64,000 nucleotides of DNA from Rhizobium nepotum 39/7. GTDB taxonomy: Bacteria; Pseudomonadota; Alphaproteobacteria; Rhizobiales; Rhizobiaceae. Shown in pieces: positions 53,707 to 64,000 of the stretch. The notes below the pieces were generated by a model, which saw only the letters and a program-made list of their open reading frames with translations, was not told the DNA's origin and searched no databases. The stretch covers positions 1 through 64,000 of the forward strand of contig NZ_JWJH01000002.1 of NCBI RefSeq assembly GCF_000949865.1. Direction: 5' to 3'. The translations under genes and the position numbers were made by a program. Position 1 is the first letter of the stretch. Every line of letters starts with the position of its first letter.

Positions 53707-54897
53707 ATGAGACTGAAATCCACCCGGCAGGTTCTTTTCGCAAGTGCCGCGCTTCTTGTGCTTTCAGCACCGGCTTTCGCGCTTGATGGCGGGGACGTTC
53801 TGAAAAAGATCAATGCCGCCTACGCCGTGCAGGGCGGGGAAATCACCGCCGGCTCGGTTGCCGTCAACGGCTCTACCGTGACGCTGAACAGCGTGACCTT
53901 CAACGCGGCCGCCGATCCGGCGAAGAAAATTCCGGTCGGCAATGTCACGCTCGAAGGTGTCGAGGAAAACAACGGCGGCTACACGATCAAGAACGCCCGT
54001 TTCGACAATATCGATTACGGCCAGGAAAAAGTGGAGATCAAGGCAAGCGACATTTACATGTCCGGCCTCGTCATTCCCGCCGATGCGACCACCGGCACCG
54101 TCGATGCGCTAATGTTCTATGACGAAGCGCATAGCGGTCCGGTTTCCGTTTCCATCGACGGCAAGCAGGCTTTCTCGCTCGAGGAAAGCACCGCGACGAT
54201 GTCCGTCAGCGATGACAAAACTTCCATCGGTTTCGAACTCGACGCTTCCGGCTTCAAGGCCGATCTGAGCGAAGTCACCGATCCCGGCACGAAGGACGCC
54301 ATCGAAAAGCTCAATCTGCAGGCCCTTTCCGGCGACATGACCATGAGCGGAAGCTGGGAAGTGGCTTCCGGCACCGTCGATGTCGAGGAATACGCCATCG
54401 ATCTCGAAAATGTCGGCCGCCTCAACATGTCGTTCGGTTTCTCCGGCTACACGCTCGCCTTCATCAAGTCGATGCAGGAAACGGTAAAGGCGCAGGCAGC
54501 AAATCCGAACAAGGAACAGGCGGACCAGGCAGCGAGCCTTGCGATGCTCGGCCTTATGCAGCAGCTTTCCTTCATCAATGCGGATATCAGCTTCGAGGAC
54601 GCCAGCATCACCAAGCGCGCCATCGATTACGCCGCCAGCCAGCAGGGCATGACGGCCGAGCAGCTTTCGCAGACCATCAAGGGCATGGCGCCGCTGATGA
54701 TGGCGTCGCTCAACGTGCCGGAGTTGCAGAACATGGTTTCGGCGGCGATCAACGCCTATGTCGACAACCCGAAGAACTTCTCCATCTCGGCCGCACCGGA
54801 AAAACCGGTTCCCTTCCCGATGATCATGGGGGCCGCCATGGGCGCGCCGAACACCCTGCCGAAAATGCTCGGCGTGACGGTAACGGCAAACGAATAG
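53707..54897 (+). CDS. periplasmic protein of unknown function
   Basis: This encodes 396 residues from ATG 53707 behind GAGGGAAG; the frame to 53581 is unsupported. A Sec signal peptide (LKSTRQVLFASAALLVLSAPAFA) gives a periplasmic product rich in beta strands with regular Thr/Val/Asp patterns. The C-terminal half has helical repeats (MLGLMQQLSF, LSQTIKGMAPLMMASL). I recognise no family. It is divergent from parC and ends at its own terminator, so it is a single-gene unit. Confidence 0.75.
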   Translation: MRLKSTRQVLFASAALLVLSAPAFALDGGDVLKKINAAYAVQGGEITAGSVAVNGSTVTLNSVTFNAAADPAKKIPVGNVTLEGVEENNGGYTIKNARFDNIDYGQEKVEIKASDIYMSGLVIPADATTGTVDALMFYDEAHSGPVSVSIDGKQAFSLEESTATMSVSDDKTSIGFELDASGFKADLSEVTDPGTKDAIEKLNLQALSGDMTMSGSWEVASGTVDVEEYAIDLENVGRLNMSFGFSGYTLAFIKSMQETVKAQAANPNKEQADQAASLAMLGLMQQLSFINADISFEDASITKRAIDYAASQQGMTAEQLSQTIKGMAPLMMASLNVPELQNMVSAAINAYVDNPKNFSISAAPEKPVPFPMIMGAAMGAPNTLPKMLGVTVTANE

Positions 54898-54904
54898 CAT
54901 AACA

Positions 54905-54931
54905 AAAAGCCCCGGTTCCGCCGGGGCTTTT
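54905..54931. terminator. terminator between the unknown periplasmic gene and sulP
   Basis: AAAAGCCCCGG (54905-54915) and CCGGGGCTTTT (54921-54931) form an 11-base perfect stem with a TTCCG loop between convergent genes (stops at 54897 and 54941). Confidence 0.9.
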
Positions 54932-54940
54932 CATTTGTAC

Positions 54941-56422
54941 TCAATGGAGCGGGGCTGCCGCGCCATCCTGCTTGTCGTGCAGGGCGAAACGGTCGATCAT
55001 ATGGGCGCTCGCCTCGTTGATGCCGATCACCTCGACGCTCTTGCCCGTCTTGCGGAATTTCAACACCACCTTGTCCAGCGCGCCGACCGCCGAGATATCC
55101 CACAGATGCGCCTGGCTGACGTCGATCGTCACCGCTTCCACCTCCTCGGCAAAATCGAAGGCGGCAATGAAGCTTTCGGTCGAGGCGAAGAATATCTGGC
55201 CATCGACGCGGTAGATTCGTTGACGACCATCGGCCGCAAGCTCCGGGCGGACATGAAAGAGCTTGGAGACCTTGCCCGCGAAAAACACGCCGGACAGAAG
55301 CACGCCTGCCAGCACGCCTTTCGCAAGATCATGGGTCGCGAGCACCGTGCCGACCGTTACCAGCATGACGATGCTGGAGGACGGCGGATTGCGGCGAAGA
55401 TCAAGAATCGAGCGCCACGAGAAAGTGCCGATCGAAACCATGATCATCACCGCCACCAGAGCGGCCATCGGGATGATGCGGACAAGGTCATCCAGCACCA
55501 GAATGAGGAACAGCAGGAAGGTGCCCGCCACGAAGGTGGAAAGCCGGCCCCTGCCGCCCGATCTGACATTGATGACGGACTGGCCGATCATGGCGCAGCC
55601 GCCCATGCCGCCGATCAGCGCGGAAGCGATGTTGCCTGTCCCCTGCCCGATACATTCCCGGCTCTTGTTGCTGCCGGTATCCGTCATGTCGTCGACGATC
55701 TGTGCCGTCAGCAGCGATTCCAGCAGGCCGACGGCGGCAAGCGCTATGGAATAGGGAAAGATGATCTGCAACGTTTCGAAAGTCAGCGGCACCTGCGGCA
55801 GGGCAAAGATCGGCAGCGTCGAGGGCAACTCACCAAGATCGCCGACCGTGCGGATATCCATGCCGGAAAACACCGCCACGCAGGTCAGGACGACGATGGC
55901 GACCAGCGGCGACGGGATGATTTTCGTCACCAGTGGAAACAGATAGATGATCGCAAGACCGGCCGCGATCATGACATAGGTTGCGACCGGCACGCCGATC
56001 AGTTCCGGCAATTGCGCCATGAAGATCAGGATCGCCAACGCGTTGACGAAACCGGTCATGACCGAGCGTGAGACGAAGCGCATCACCCTGCCAAGTTTCA
56101 CCAAACCCGCCAGGATTTGCAGCACGCCCATGAGGATCGTGGCCGCAAAGAGATATTGCAGGCCATGCTCCTTGACGAGCGTGACCATCAGGACGGCGGT
56201 GGCGGCGGTTGCCGCGGAAATCATGCCCGGACGACCGCCAGTGAAAGCGGAAACGCAGGCAATCGCGAAGGATGCGAACAAGCCCACCTTCGGATCAACA
56301 CCGGCAATGACGGAAAAGCCGATTGCTTCGGGAATGAGGGCAAGCGCGACGACAATGCCGGAAAGGACATCGCCGCGAATATTGGAAAACCACTCACGTC
56401 TGTAAGTCTGAAATCTGTTCAT
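54941..56422 (-). CDS. SulP-family anion transporter with STAS domain
   Basis: This encodes 493 residues from ATG 56422, where family similarity begins ([34 protein letters not shown] in the first helices). Multiple membrane helices are followed by a cytosolic STAS domain ([20 protein letters not shown], then [20 protein letters not shown]). SulP proteins move sulfate, bicarbonate or other anions; the substrate is not clear here. A leader with an ACCCGG-N7-CCGGGT hairpin (56529-56547) precedes the gene and could be regulatory. Confidence 0.9.
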   Translation of the reverse strand: MNRFQTYRREWFSNIRGDVLSGIVVALALIPEAIGFSVIAGVDPKVGLFASFAIACVSAFTGGRPGMISAATAATAVLMVTLVKEHGLQYLFAATILMGVLQILAGLVKLGRVMRFVSRSVMTGFVNALAILIFMAQLPELIGVPVATYVMIAAGLAIIYLFPLVTKIIPSPLVAIVVLTCVAVFSGMDIRTVGDLGELPSTLPIFALPQVPLTFETLQIIFPYSIALAAVGLLESLLTAQIVDDMTDTGSNKSRECIGQGTGNIASALIGGMGGCAMIGQSVINVRSGGRGRLSTFVAGTFLLFLILVLDDLVRIIPMAALVAVMIMVSIGTFSWRSILDLRRNPPSSSIVMLVTVGTVLATHDLAKGVLAGVLLSGVFFAGKVSKLFHVRPELAADGRQRIYRVDGQIFFASTESFIAAFDFAEEVEAVTIDVSQAHLWDISAVGALDKVVLKFRKTGKSVEVIGINEASAHMIDRFALHDKQDGAAAPLH

Positions 56423-56576
56423 TTGATTTTTTCGCAAAGTATGACGCACCGGCCGGAGACATGTCCGGTAGATTGAAAAAGAATGTCGGTGCTTTGCGTT
56501 GTCTGGCGGATCGGCGGCCAGAAGAGCCACCCGGGATTTCACCGGGTCCGTGGTGAGTAGCCCACCTATAAACAGC

Positions 56577-56610
56577 AAAAAAGCGGGCGGCAAGTTGCGC
56601 GCCCGCTTTT
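56577..56610 (-). terminator. terminator of the chemoreceptor gene
   Basis: On the minus strand a GCGGGCG/CGCCCGC stem (56606-56600 with 56589-56583) closes a ten-base loop and ends in a run of T (56582-56577), 18 bases after the gene's stop. Confidence 0.8.
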
Positions 56611-56627
56611 CGATGTCCGGAAATATA

Positions 56628-58733
56628 TCAGGCCGCTTCGCTCAGGCTCCGCCCCTGCATGTCCATCTCGCTCAACTGGAACTGGTGGACCAGTGCCTTG
56701 AGACGCGCGGTCTCATCGGCCAGCATGGCGCTGGCGGCATTGTTTTCCTCGACCATGGCTGCATTCTGCTGCGTGCCCTGATCCAGATGATTGACGGTGG
56801 TGTTGATCTCGGAAAGTCCGAGTGACTGCTCTCTCGTGGCGGCGGCGATCGCTTCGATATGATCGTTGATCGTCTTTACCGAACCGCCGATGCGCGATAG
56901 CGCGGCGCCGGTTTCCCGCACGAAACGCGCGCCTTCCTTCACCTCCACGCTGGAGTTGCGGATGAGCACCTTGATCTCGGCGGCAGCTTTCGCGGAGCGC
57001 TGCGCCAGTTCACGCACCTCCTGGGCAACGACGGCGAACCCGCGTCCCGCCTCGCCCGCGCGGGCGGCCTCGACACCGGCATTCAGAGCGAGAAGATTGG
57101 TCTGGAAAGCGATCTCGTCGATGACGCTGATGATGCTGCCGATCTTGCCGGACGATTGCTCGATCTTTTCCATGGCCATGATCGTGTCGACGACGAGATC
57201 GGCCGTGCGGTTTGCATCCTCGTCGGCCGAGTGGGCGACCGCCCGGGCTTCCACCGCACGATCCGCCGAAATGCGGATATTCGCCGTCAGTTCATCAAGT
57301 GCTGCAGCAGTCTCTTCAAGCGAGGCAGCCTGCTGCTCGGTGCGGCGGGCAAGATCGGCAGCACCCTGACTGATTTCCTGACTGCCGCCGTCAATCGCTA
57401 CGCTCGACTGTACGACGCCGGACATGGCGGCATCCAGCTGGCGGATCGTCTGGTTGAGATCGTGGCGCAGGGCCTCGAAATCCGGCGCGAAAGGCTCGTT
57501 CAGCTCGAAGGAAAGATCGCCGGCGGCAAGACGGTGCAGCGCCGCTGCAAGTCCGGTGGTCGCCTGCATCAGCCGCGCTTGCGCTTGCGCTTCCGCCTCG
57601 CGCTGGAACCGCGCCTTTTCATCCTCGGCGCGTTGCCGGGCCGCAGCCGCCTGGTGCTCCAGCTCTGTCTTGGCGATGGCAGCCTGCCGGAAAATCTCCA
57701 GCGCCTGCGCCATGGCGCCGAACTCGTCGTTGCGACGAAGGCCGGGAACGGCGAATTCGGTTTCACCTTCGGCCAGACGACGCATCGCGCCGGTAATCGA
57801 AGTCGCCGGACGGGTTATCGAACGCCCGATGAAATAGACCCCGGCAAAAAGGCTCACGACGGCAAGCGCGATAAGCGCGACGACGATCGAAACCGCCGTT
57901 TCCGCCTCGGTCTTGTTCTTCAGCGCGCTGGCATTCCGCTCCTGCCGATAGGCTGCGGAAATATCCGCGACGACGGGCAGCAGCGTATTATAAGCGGAGG
58001 CGACCGTTTCCCGCGCCTTCTGCTCCTCCAGCACGGCCTGCGCATAAAAGCGGAAGGAGGCGGTGTAAATCTCCAGGGCATCCATGATGCGCTGGCGCTC
58101 GGCGCCCGGCCGGTACTCCAGCTTCACCAGCGCCTTGAAGGTCTCCACCTCGGCGGCATGTTTTGCCACATAGGTTTCGTCGCGCCGCAGGATGAAATCC
58201 TTTTCATGCCGGCGCATCATCAGCATGCTGGCGCGGATCTCGGCGTTGGCGACGACATCGACAAGTTTTTCGATGGAATGCACGCCGTTTCGCATTGCGC
58301 CTTCAAGGCCATCGGCAGGCGTGAGGCCCAGCTCCCTGTTTTTGGCAACGAGCGCCGTCATGCGTTCGGTATAGGTGACAGCGCCCCGCGCCAGCGCATC
58401 GAGCCCTGCGCGAGCCTGCGGTGTTGCGCTGCCTTCAAGCGTGCTCAGAGACTGGTGAACCCTCTCCATGGTCTGGTCGAACTGCGCCACGGATTTCATG
58501 TCCCTGGAAAGCAGGAAGTCCCTCTGGTACAGGCGGCTTTCATGCAGACCGTCCACCAGCGTCATCAACACGCCGTCCCTCTGGATCAGGGTGTCTTCAG
58601 CGACACGATAACGCGCCTCCATTTCCCTCTGCCACAACAGCATGCCCGCGATAACCGCGATGCCGCACAGTGCAGCCAGCGCCAGCATCGATACGCGATG
58701 CGCAATTTTGAACGTCGAAACCAGCGAAAACAT
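56628..58733 (-). CDS. methyl-accepting chemotaxis protein with a helical (HBM-like) sensor
   Basis: This encodes 701 residues from ATG 58733, the first residue of a membrane-anchored N-terminus. Helices near residues 12-34 and 280-302 bound an all-helical periplasmic sensor of about 245 residues with [20 protein letters not shown], the pattern of helical bimodular (HBM) domains. HAMP, then the signalling domain with [31 protein letters not shown], follow. It ends [13 protein letters not shown], without a CheR/CheB tether. It is a single-gene unit. Confidence 0.93.
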   Translation of the reverse strand: MFSLVSTFKIAHRVSMLALAALCGIAVIAGMLLWQREMEARYRVAEDTLIQRDGVLMTLVDGLHESRLYQRDFLLSRDMKSVAQFDQTMERVHQSLSTLEGSATPQARAGLDALARGAVTYTERMTALVAKNRELGLTPADGLEGAMRNGVHSIEKLVDVVANAEIRASMLMMRRHEKDFILRRDETYVAKHAAEVETFKALVKLEYRPGAERQRIMDALEIYTASFRFYAQAVLEEQKARETVASAYNTLLPVVADISAAYRQERNASALKNKTEAETAVSIVVALIALAVVSLFAGVYFIGRSITRPATSITGAMRRLAEGETEFAVPGLRRNDEFGAMAQALEIFRQAAIAKTELEHQAAAARQRAEDEKARFQREAEAQAQARLMQATTGLAAALHRLAAGDLSFELNEPFAPDFEALRHDLNQTIRQLDAAMSGVVQSSVAIDGGSQEISQGAADLARRTEQQAASLEETAAALDELTANIRISADRAVEARAVAHSADEDANRTADLVVDTIMAMEKIEQSSGKIGSIISVIDEIAFQTNLLALNAGVEAARAGEAGRGFAVVAQEVRELAQRSAKAAAEIKVLIRNSSVEVKEGARFVRETGAALSRIGGSVKTINDHIEAIAAATREQSLGLSEINTTVNHLDQGTQQNAAMVEENNAASAMLADETARLKALVHQFQLSEMDMQGRSLSEAA

Positions 58734-59041
58734 GCAACCCTCGTTTGCGAAACTGACGGGTGATAAATGAGGGACAAGGCTTAAAAACTCCTCTACCGGA
58801 TTTGTCAGTTTGATTAAGTTTTTATGACAACCGGGAGGCTTTAGGGGCCACAATGCGCCGCATCCGCAGGCGAATCGGCAGCAACCCACCTTTGTATTCG
58901 TTCAGAACCAGATACCAGGAGTCTTAGGTCGGCACCTAACACGGCTACGCCGTTAATACTGTCTATGATTGCAATTATGAACAAAACAATCGGGCATGGT
59001 CATGGACCGCGAGCGGCATTGCCACGTTTGTTGCAAAAACA
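58734..59041. other. intergenic gap upstream of the chemoreceptor gene
   Basis: The 308 bases hold the presumed promoter of the minus-strand chemoreceptor gene; I see no gene or clear repeat in it. A plus-strand frame from 58965 runs into aspS as its antisense shadow. Confidence 0.5.
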
Positions 59042-59071
59042 CAAAGGGCCGGCGTTACCGCCAGCCCTTTG
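59042..59071 (-). terminator. terminator of aspS
   Basis: CAAAGGGC and GCCCTTTG with an inner GGCG/CGCC, one mismatch between them, form a stem with a TTAC loop. On the minus strand it is followed by TTTTTG, 23 bases after the aspS stop. Confidence 0.88.
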
Positions 59072-59093
59072 TTCAAACCCTTATGGGTCGGGA

Positions 59094-60881
59094 TCAATCC
59101 TTCTTGGAAGGAATGACGCGGAGCGAGAGTTCGCGAAGCTGCGTCGGCGTTGCCGGCGACGGCGCGTTCATCAGAAGGTCCTGCGCCTGCTGGTTCATCG
59201 GGAACAGGGTGATTTCGCGCAGGTTCTTGGCGCCGACCAGAAGCATGACCACACGGTCGATGCCGAAGGCGCAGCCACCGTGCGGAGGCGCGCCGTACTG
59301 GAAGGCGCGGTAGAGACCGCCGAAGCGTTCTTCCACGTCGCTCTGCGACAGGCCGACCTTTTCGAAGGCCTTGACCATCAGCTCGGGCGACTGGTTACGG
59401 ATCGAGCCTGAGGCGATTTCGAAGCCGTTGCAGACCGCGTCATACTGGTATGCCTTGATGGAAAGCGGATCGTCACCCTCCAGCGCTTCCATTCCGCCCT
59501 GCGGCATCGAGAAGGGGTTGTGGGCGAAGTCGACCTTCTTTTCTTCATCGTTATATTCGAAGAACGGGAAGTCGACGATCCAGCACATTTCGAAACGGTC
59601 GCGATCGATCAGGTTCAGCTCGTCGGCAGCGCGGGTGCGCGCCTCGCCGGCAAACTTGTAGAACTTCGCGGGATCACCGGCGACGAAGAAGCAGGCATCG
59701 CCCACTTCCAGGCCAAGCTGCGTGCGCAGCGCCTCGGTGCGTTCCTCGCCAATGTTCTTGGCAAGCGGACCGGAGCCGCCGACCTTGCCGTCTTCTTCCT
59801 TCCAGAAGATGTAGCCGAGGCCGGGCTGACCCTGGCTCTGCGCCCAGACGTTCATGCGGTCGCAGAATGCGCGCGAACCGCCTGACTTCGCCGGGATCGC
59901 CCAGACCTGAACCTTGGGGTTGGATGCGATCATGCTGGCGAAGACCTTGAAGCCCGAACCATCAAAATGTTCGGTCACGGCTTCCATGACGATCGGGTTG
60001 CGCAGGTCCGGCTTGTCGGAACCGTATTTGCGGATAGCCTCGTCATAAGGAATGCGCGGCCACTCTTTCGTCACCGGCTTGCCTTCGGCAAACTGTTCGA
60101 ACACGGCCGTCATCATCGGCTCCATCGTGGTCCAGACATCTTCCTGGGTCACGAAGCTCATTTCGACGTCGAGCTGGTAAAATTCGCCCGGCAGACGGTC
60201 TGCACGCGGGTCTTCATCACGGAAGCAGGGAGCGATCTGGAAGTAGCGGTCGAAACCGGCCACCATCAGAAGCTGCTTGTACTGCTGCGGAGCCTGCGGC
60301 AGCGCAAAGAACTGGCCTTCGTGAATGCGCGAGGGCACGAGGAAGTCGCGCGCACCTTCCGGCGAGGATGCGGTGAGGATCGGCGTCGTGTATTCGGCAA
60401 AGCCCAGATCGCCCATGCCCTTGCGCATGGAAGAGATGATCTGCGTGCGCCGGACGATGTTCTTGTGCAGGGTTTCGCGACGCAGGTCGAGGAAGCGATA
60501 CTTCAGGCGAACGTCTTCAGGATATTCAGGCTCGCCGAACACCGGCAGCGGTAGTTCCCTGGCAACGCCCAGAACCTCGATTTCCTGAGCGTATAGCTCG
60601 ATCTCGCCGGTCGCCATGCCCTTGTTGACGGTGTCTTCCGAGCGCGCCTTGACGAGACCGTCGATGCGGATCACCCATTCGCCGCGTACCGTTTCGGCAA
60701 TCTTGAAGGCCGGGCTGTCCGGATCTGCCACAACCTGGGTGATTCCGTAGTGGTCGCGAAGGTCGATGAAGAGAACGCCGCCATGATCTCGCACGCGATG
60801 AACCCAACCGGAAAGGCGAACGGTTTCGCCGACGTCGGACTTGCGGAGAGCGGCACAGGTGTGGCTGCGGTAACGATGCAT
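59094..60881 (-). CDS. aspS: aspartyl-tRNA synthetase
   Basis: This encodes 595 residues from ATG 60881 behind AGGA. The OB-fold anticodon domain ([20 protein letters not shown]) is followed by class II motifs 1-3 ([27 protein letters not shown] and GIDRVVMLL) and the bacterial GAD insert domain near residues 290-410. It charges tRNA(Asp); bacterial-type AspRS in genomes with GatCAB can be non-discriminating toward tRNA(Asn), which sequence alone does not settle. Confidence 0.96.
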   Translation of the reverse strand: MHRYRSHTCAALRKSDVGETVRLSGWVHRVRDHGGVLFIDLRDHYGITQVVADPDSPAFKIAETVRGEWVIRIDGLVKARSEDTVNKGMATGEIELYAQEIEVLGVARELPLPVFGEPEYPEDVRLKYRFLDLRRETLHKNIVRRTQIISSMRKGMGDLGFAEYTTPILTASSPEGARDFLVPSRIHEGQFFALPQAPQQYKQLLMVAGFDRYFQIAPCFRDEDPRADRLPGEFYQLDVEMSFVTQEDVWTTMEPMMTAVFEQFAEGKPVTKEWPRIPYDEAIRKYGSDKPDLRNPIVMEAVTEHFDGSGFKVFASMIASNPKVQVWAIPAKSGGSRAFCDRMNVWAQSQGQPGLGYIFWKEEDGKVGGSGPLAKNIGEERTEALRTQLGLEVGDACFFVAGDPAKFYKFAGEARTRAADELNLIDRDRFEMCWIVDFPFFEYNDEEKKVDFAHNPFSMPQGGMEALEGDDPLSIKAYQYDAVCNGFEIASGSIRNQSPELMVKAFEKVGLSQSDVEERFGGLYRAFQYGAPPHGGCAFGIDRVVMLLVGAKNLREITLFPMNQQAQDLLMNAPSPATPTQLRELSLRVIPSKKD

Positions 60882-61060
60882 TTTTTTATCCTGGAACGTG
60901 TCGTGGCCCGATGGGCGGCACTGTCGAAATTTGCCGGAAAAGCGCATGGCCAGCCTGATTTGTCAAGGCAAAGCGCAAGATTGTCGCCTTCCGCCTGTCC
61001 TTTCCCCCGCCTTCGCTTTAGATAGGGTTCACCCAGCCCGCCAAACCGAGTCGGCCCGCA

Positions 61061-62332
61061 ATGAGCCAGATCAAACCTCTTATCCCGCTTCTCGTCACCG
61101 CCGGCATTCTGATCGGTGGCAACGGCCTGCAGGGAACCTATATTGCGCTGCGCGGCCTGTCGGAAGGATTTTCGGCCAGCACCATCGGCCTCATCAGCGC
61201 CGCCTACAGCATCGGTTTCGCGCTGGGCTGCATTTCGGTGACGCGCCTTCTGCGCCGGATCGGCCATATCCGCACCTTCGCCACCATGGCAGCGGTCGCC
61301 TCCGCCGCGTCGATCGCCATGCCGCTCATCCTGCATCCGCTGTTCTGGATGCTGATGCGTTTCGTCATCGGCATTGCGGTCGCTTGTCTTTTCGCCGCAA
61401 TCGAAAGCTGGATCAATGCGCAGGTGACGAATTCCAACCGGGCGCGCACGCTGTCCATCTATCGCTTCGTCGATCTCGGCTCCGTCACGCTTGCCCAATA
61501 TATGATACCCATCGCCGGCATCGACGGACCGGTGGTGTTTTCGCTAATCGCCATGGCGCTCACACTTTCACTGGTGCCGATCTCGCTTGCCGACAAATCC
61601 AACCCTGCCCCGCCGAAACAGATCCCCTTCAATCTTTTTGCCGTCTGGCGCATCTCGCCGCTTGCCGTCGTCGGCTGCGTGGCCGTCGGCCTCAGCATGG
61701 CGGCCTTCCGCAATATCGGCCCGATCTATGCCGAACAGATCGGCCTTTCCGTCACCGCCATCGCCACCTTCATGAGCGCCGGCATCATCGGCGGCGTGGT
61801 GCTGCAATATCCGCTCGGCGTTTATTCCGATCGCTACGACCGCCGCATCATCATTCTTGCCACGACAGCCGGTTCAGTGATTGTCGGCCTGTTCCTCGCC
61901 TTCTTCGCCGGCACGGATGAATGGAGCAACATCATCGGCGTCTTCGTCTTCGGCGCCTTTGCCCTGCCGCTCTATTCGTTGAGCTCCGCCCATGGCAACG
62001 ACCATGCGAAGGAGGGCGAACATGCGATGGTTTCCGCCGGACTATTGTTCTTCTGGTCGGTGGGCGCAACCGTCGGGCCGCTTCTCGCCTCCGTCCTGAT
62101 CGACCAGTTCGGCCCGAAAGCGCTGTTCAGCTATACGGCCGCGATCCAGATCGTCTTCATCGCCTACACCATCTACCGGCTGCAGGTGCGCGAGGGCGTT
62201 CCGGTGGAGGAGAGGAACTGGCGGTTCCGCTCGCTTTTGCGCACATCCGCCTATTTTCAGAAGCTGGCCGCACCGCCACCGCCCAAAAATGACGGGCCGG
62301 AGCCAAAACTCCCTGAGAAAAACGATCCCTGA
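61061..62332 (+). CDS. MFS transporter, YcaD-like
   Basis: This encodes 423 residues with about 12 membrane helices. Motif A-type loops are TRLLRRIGHIRTF after helix 2 and GVYSDRYDRRIII after helix 8, and the AAIESWINAQVTNSNRAR loop after helix 4 is typical of the YcaD-like branch. The tail is proline- and lysine-rich. The substrate is unknown. It lies divergent from aspS, 83 bases upstream of rnd. Confidence 0.88.
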   Translation: MSQIKPLIPLLVTAGILIGGNGLQGTYIALRGLSEGFSASTIGLISAAYSIGFALGCISVTRLLRRIGHIRTFATMAAVASAASIAMPLILHPLFWMLMRFVIGIAVACLFAAIESWINAQVTNSNRARTLSIYRFVDLGSVTLAQYMIPIAGIDGPVVFSLIAMALTLSLVPISLADKSNPAPPKQIPFNLFAVWRISPLAVVGCVAVGLSMAAFRNIGPIYAEQIGLSVTAIATFMSAGIIGGVVLQYPLGVYSDRYDRRIIILATTAGSVIVGLFLAFFAGTDEWSNIIGVFVFGAFALPLYSLSSAHGNDHAKEGEHAMVSAGLLFFWSVGATVGPLLASVLIDQFGPKALFSYTAAIQIVFIAYTIYRLQVREGVPVEERNWRFRSLLRTSAYFQKLAAPPPPKNDGPEPKLPEKNDP

Positions 62333-62414
62333 GCCCGGAAAAGCGGGCTTTGTATTGACATGAGGGCGGCAAAGGGAAAGTAAGACGGATAATTTTCACG
62401 AGTGGCCATTTGCA

Positions 62415-63575
62415 ATGATTGAAACGACTGCCGCCCTCGCCGAAGCCTGCACGGAACTGGCGAAATCGGAATTCATCACCATCGACACCGAGTTTCTGCG
62501 CGAAACGACCTTCTGGCCCGAACTCTGCCTCGTGCAGATGGCAAGCCCGACGCTCGAAGTGCTGGTCGATCCGCTCGCCAAGGGTCTCGACCTTACGCCG
62601 CTTTTCGAGCTGATGGCCAACCCTGATGTCGTCAAGGTTTTCCATGCCGCGCGGCAGGATATCGAGATCATCTATCATCTCGGCGGGCTTATCCCCCATC
62701 CGATCTTCGATACGCAGGTTGCCGCCATGGTGTGCGGTTTCGGCGATTCGATCTCCTACGATCAGCTGGTCCAGAAGATCAAGAACGTACAGATCGACAA
62801 ATCCTCGCGTTTCACCGACTGGAGCCGCCGTCCGCTGACCGAAAAGCAGCTGGACTACGCGCTGGCCGACGTGACCCATCTGCGTGACATCTATCTGGCG
62901 CTGAAGGCGCAGCTGGAGCGTGAAGGCCGCTCGCTGTGGCTGACCGAAGAGATGGACATTCTGGAATCGCGCGACACCTATGACATGCATCCCGACGATG
63001 CGTGGCTGAGGCTGAAATCGCGCCTGCGCAAGCCCACGGAACTCGCCATCCTCAAATTCATGGCCGCCTGGCGTGAGCGTGAGGCGCGTTCGCGCAACGT
63101 GCCGCGTTCACGCGTCCTGAAGGACGATGCGATCTTCGAGATCGCCCAGCAGCAGCCGAAGGACACCGAGGCGCTGTCGCGGCTTCGCACCATTCCGAAG
63201 GGCTGGGAACGCTCCTCGTCCGGCGCCGCCATCATCGAAACCGTGAATGCGGCGCTGGCTCTTCCGAAAGAGGAAATGCCGAAGGCGCCGCGTCACAGCC
63301 ACGCACCGGAAGGTTCGGGCGCTGCCGTGGAACTTCTGAAAGTTCTCCTGAAGCTGACGGCGGACAAGCACGGCGTTGCCGCCAAGGTCATCGCCAACAG
63401 CGAGGATCTGGACAAGATCGCCTCCGAGGGCGAGGAAGCTACCGTGGCGGCCCTGACCGGCTGGCGGCGCGAACTCTTCGGCGATGTGGCCCTGAAACTC
63501 ATCAATGGCGAAGTGGCACTGCGTTTTGCCGGCAAGAAGGTCGAGGCCGTGGAGGTTGAGGCGAGCGGGCCGTAA
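62415..63575 (+). CDS. rnd: ribonuclease D
   Basis: This encodes 386 residues of 3'-5' exoribonuclease that trims tRNA and stable RNA precursors. The DEDDy residues are in FITIDTEFLRETTFWP, VFHAARQDIEII and LDYALADVTHLRDI. An HRDC domain follows (ELAILKFMAAWREREARSRN, then RVLKDDAIFEIAQQQPKD). Length fits RNase D. A GCGGGC/GCCCGC stem overlaps its stop (63565-63583), without a T run. Confidence 0.93.
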   Translation: MIETTAALAEACTELAKSEFITIDTEFLRETTFWPELCLVQMASPTLEVLVDPLAKGLDLTPLFELMANPDVVKVFHAARQDIEIIYHLGGLIPHPIFDTQVAAMVCGFGDSISYDQLVQKIKNVQIDKSSRFTDWSRRPLTEKQLDYALADVTHLRDIYLALKAQLEREGRSLWLTEEMDILESRDTYDMHPDDAWLRLKSRLRKPTELAILKFMAAWREREARSRNVPRSRVLKDDAIFEIAQQQPKDTEALSRLRTIPKGWERSSSGAAIIETVNAALALPKEEMPKAPRHSHAPEGSGAAVELLKVLLKLTADKHGVAAKVIANSEDLDKIASEGEEATVAALTGWRRELFGDVALKLINGEVALRFAGKKVEAVEVEASGP

Positions 63576-63908
63576 CCGCCCGCCCCTTCACCCATCGCTT
63601 TGCAGACCGTCTCGCTTCGAGACCTTTCCACGAGACGCTTCCGCGTTTTGTTATTCGCTATCCTGCTGGCGGCCGCACGCATTCCACTCCCTGCGCTTGA
63701 AACGGTGCATCCCCGGACCATCGGCAAGAGCGTTTCACGCCAAAACGCGCAAAGCGCCATCGACGATTCGGTTTAAACCGGACAAGTTCCGGCGTGACAC
63801 GGCGTCGACACCCCTTTTGCGGCAACGGCGCAACAGCCTTTCCAATCCTTCATGTGACCTTACTGAATGGTCACTTTTTGCAGCGCATTTTCCACACTAA
63901 TGTCGCAT
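63576..63908. other. intergenic gap before the terminal partial gene
   Basis: The 333 bases contain an inverted repeat GTGACC-N9-GGTCAC (63854-63874) followed by TTTTT, either a weak terminator or an operator about 35 bases before the next start. No gene or tRNA is seen. Confidence 0.5.
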
Positions 63909-64000
63909 ATGACAACGACAGAAGCTTCGCCCAACGGGCGGAACTTCCTTTCCGAGATCAAGAACCGATATGAGAAAATTGCTGCCCATTCTGGACTACG
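63909..64000 (+). CDS. partial gene of unknown function (start only)
   Basis: An open frame starts at ATG 63909 and leaves the window after 30 codons (MTTTEASPNGRNFLSEIKNR then YEKIAAHSGL). It is plausible as a gene start by codon use, but no domain can be named and no strong ribosome-binding site is seen. A GTGACC inverted repeat lies 35 bases upstream. Confidence 0.45.
   Translation, partial: MTTTEASPNGRNFLSEIKNRYEKIAAHSGL

Noticed and set aside
58965..59411. Plus-strand open frame over the end of aspS
   Set aside because: It is the antisense of the aspS C-terminus and its terminator, with no independent support.

Overview
The window reads as a stretch of the main chromosome of an alphaproteobacterium of the Rhizobiaceae, most likely Agrobacterium (the A. 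tumefaciens / A. fabrum complex). This rests on the GC-rich codon use, on rhizobial family genes (DUF982, DUF2934, DUF1203, DUF6163, a HlyU-like protein, an LdtR-type MarR regulator) and on alphaproteobacterial gene orders such as plsX-fabH-ihfA-merR, glyA-nrdR-ribD-ribE and ribH-nusB. I recognised these families from translated sequence; no database search was run. There is no prophage, plasmid backbone, IS transposase or CRISPR array.

Layout. 1-3.9 kb: small stress-type and repair genes (DUF2934, an exported TIGR02594-like protein, the alkyltransferase ogt, DUF982, photolyase). 4-7.2 kb: a tight cysK-like / alaX / sulfurtransferase-acetyltransferase unit. 7.3-16 kb: single genes, including a DHFR-like reductase, a degenerate DUF4344 protein, DUF1203, PilZ, a Tat-exported CpdB behind a candidate Pho box, a LysR/azoR divergent pair, a HlyU-like gene and ilvA. 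16-28.2 kb: trkH, then a copper block: a CopZ-like chaperone, the P-type ATPase copA, a ferredoxin-reductase gene, cueR and, on the same strand downstream, a complete family-5 ABC transporter. Both copper promoters carry a MerR-type operator with a 19-bp spacer. 28.2-31 kb: a lipoprotein, tRNA-Leu(UAA) with a tRNA-like relic beside it, and a nuclease-like membrane protein. 30.4-35.8 kb: merR, ihfA, fabH, plsX, DUF177 and a CBP3 chaperone on one strand, with bamE divergent. 35.9-45.2 kb: the proton pyrophosphatase hppA, an MFS gene, and nusB-ribH, a LysE gene, ribE-ribD, nrdR and glyA. 45.5-48.4 kb: an L,D-transpeptidase with its LdtR regulator and DUF6163. 48.6-64 kb: hemB, RDD, an aminoacyl-tRNA-protein transferase, parC, a periplasmic unknown, sulP, a chemoreceptor, aspS, an MFS gene, rnd and a partial unknown.

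Most of the window is core housekeeping. The unusual items are a 179-bp palindromic element carried in frame inside ribD, two further copies of a nested-hairpin repeat, the copper-block layout with its transporter, the sulfurtransferase-GNAT fusion, and two proteins whose catalytic residues look lost (DUF4344 and the SNase-like protein). Start sites were moved inward from the longest reading frame wherever a ribosome-binding site or signal peptide decided the matter; each case is stated.
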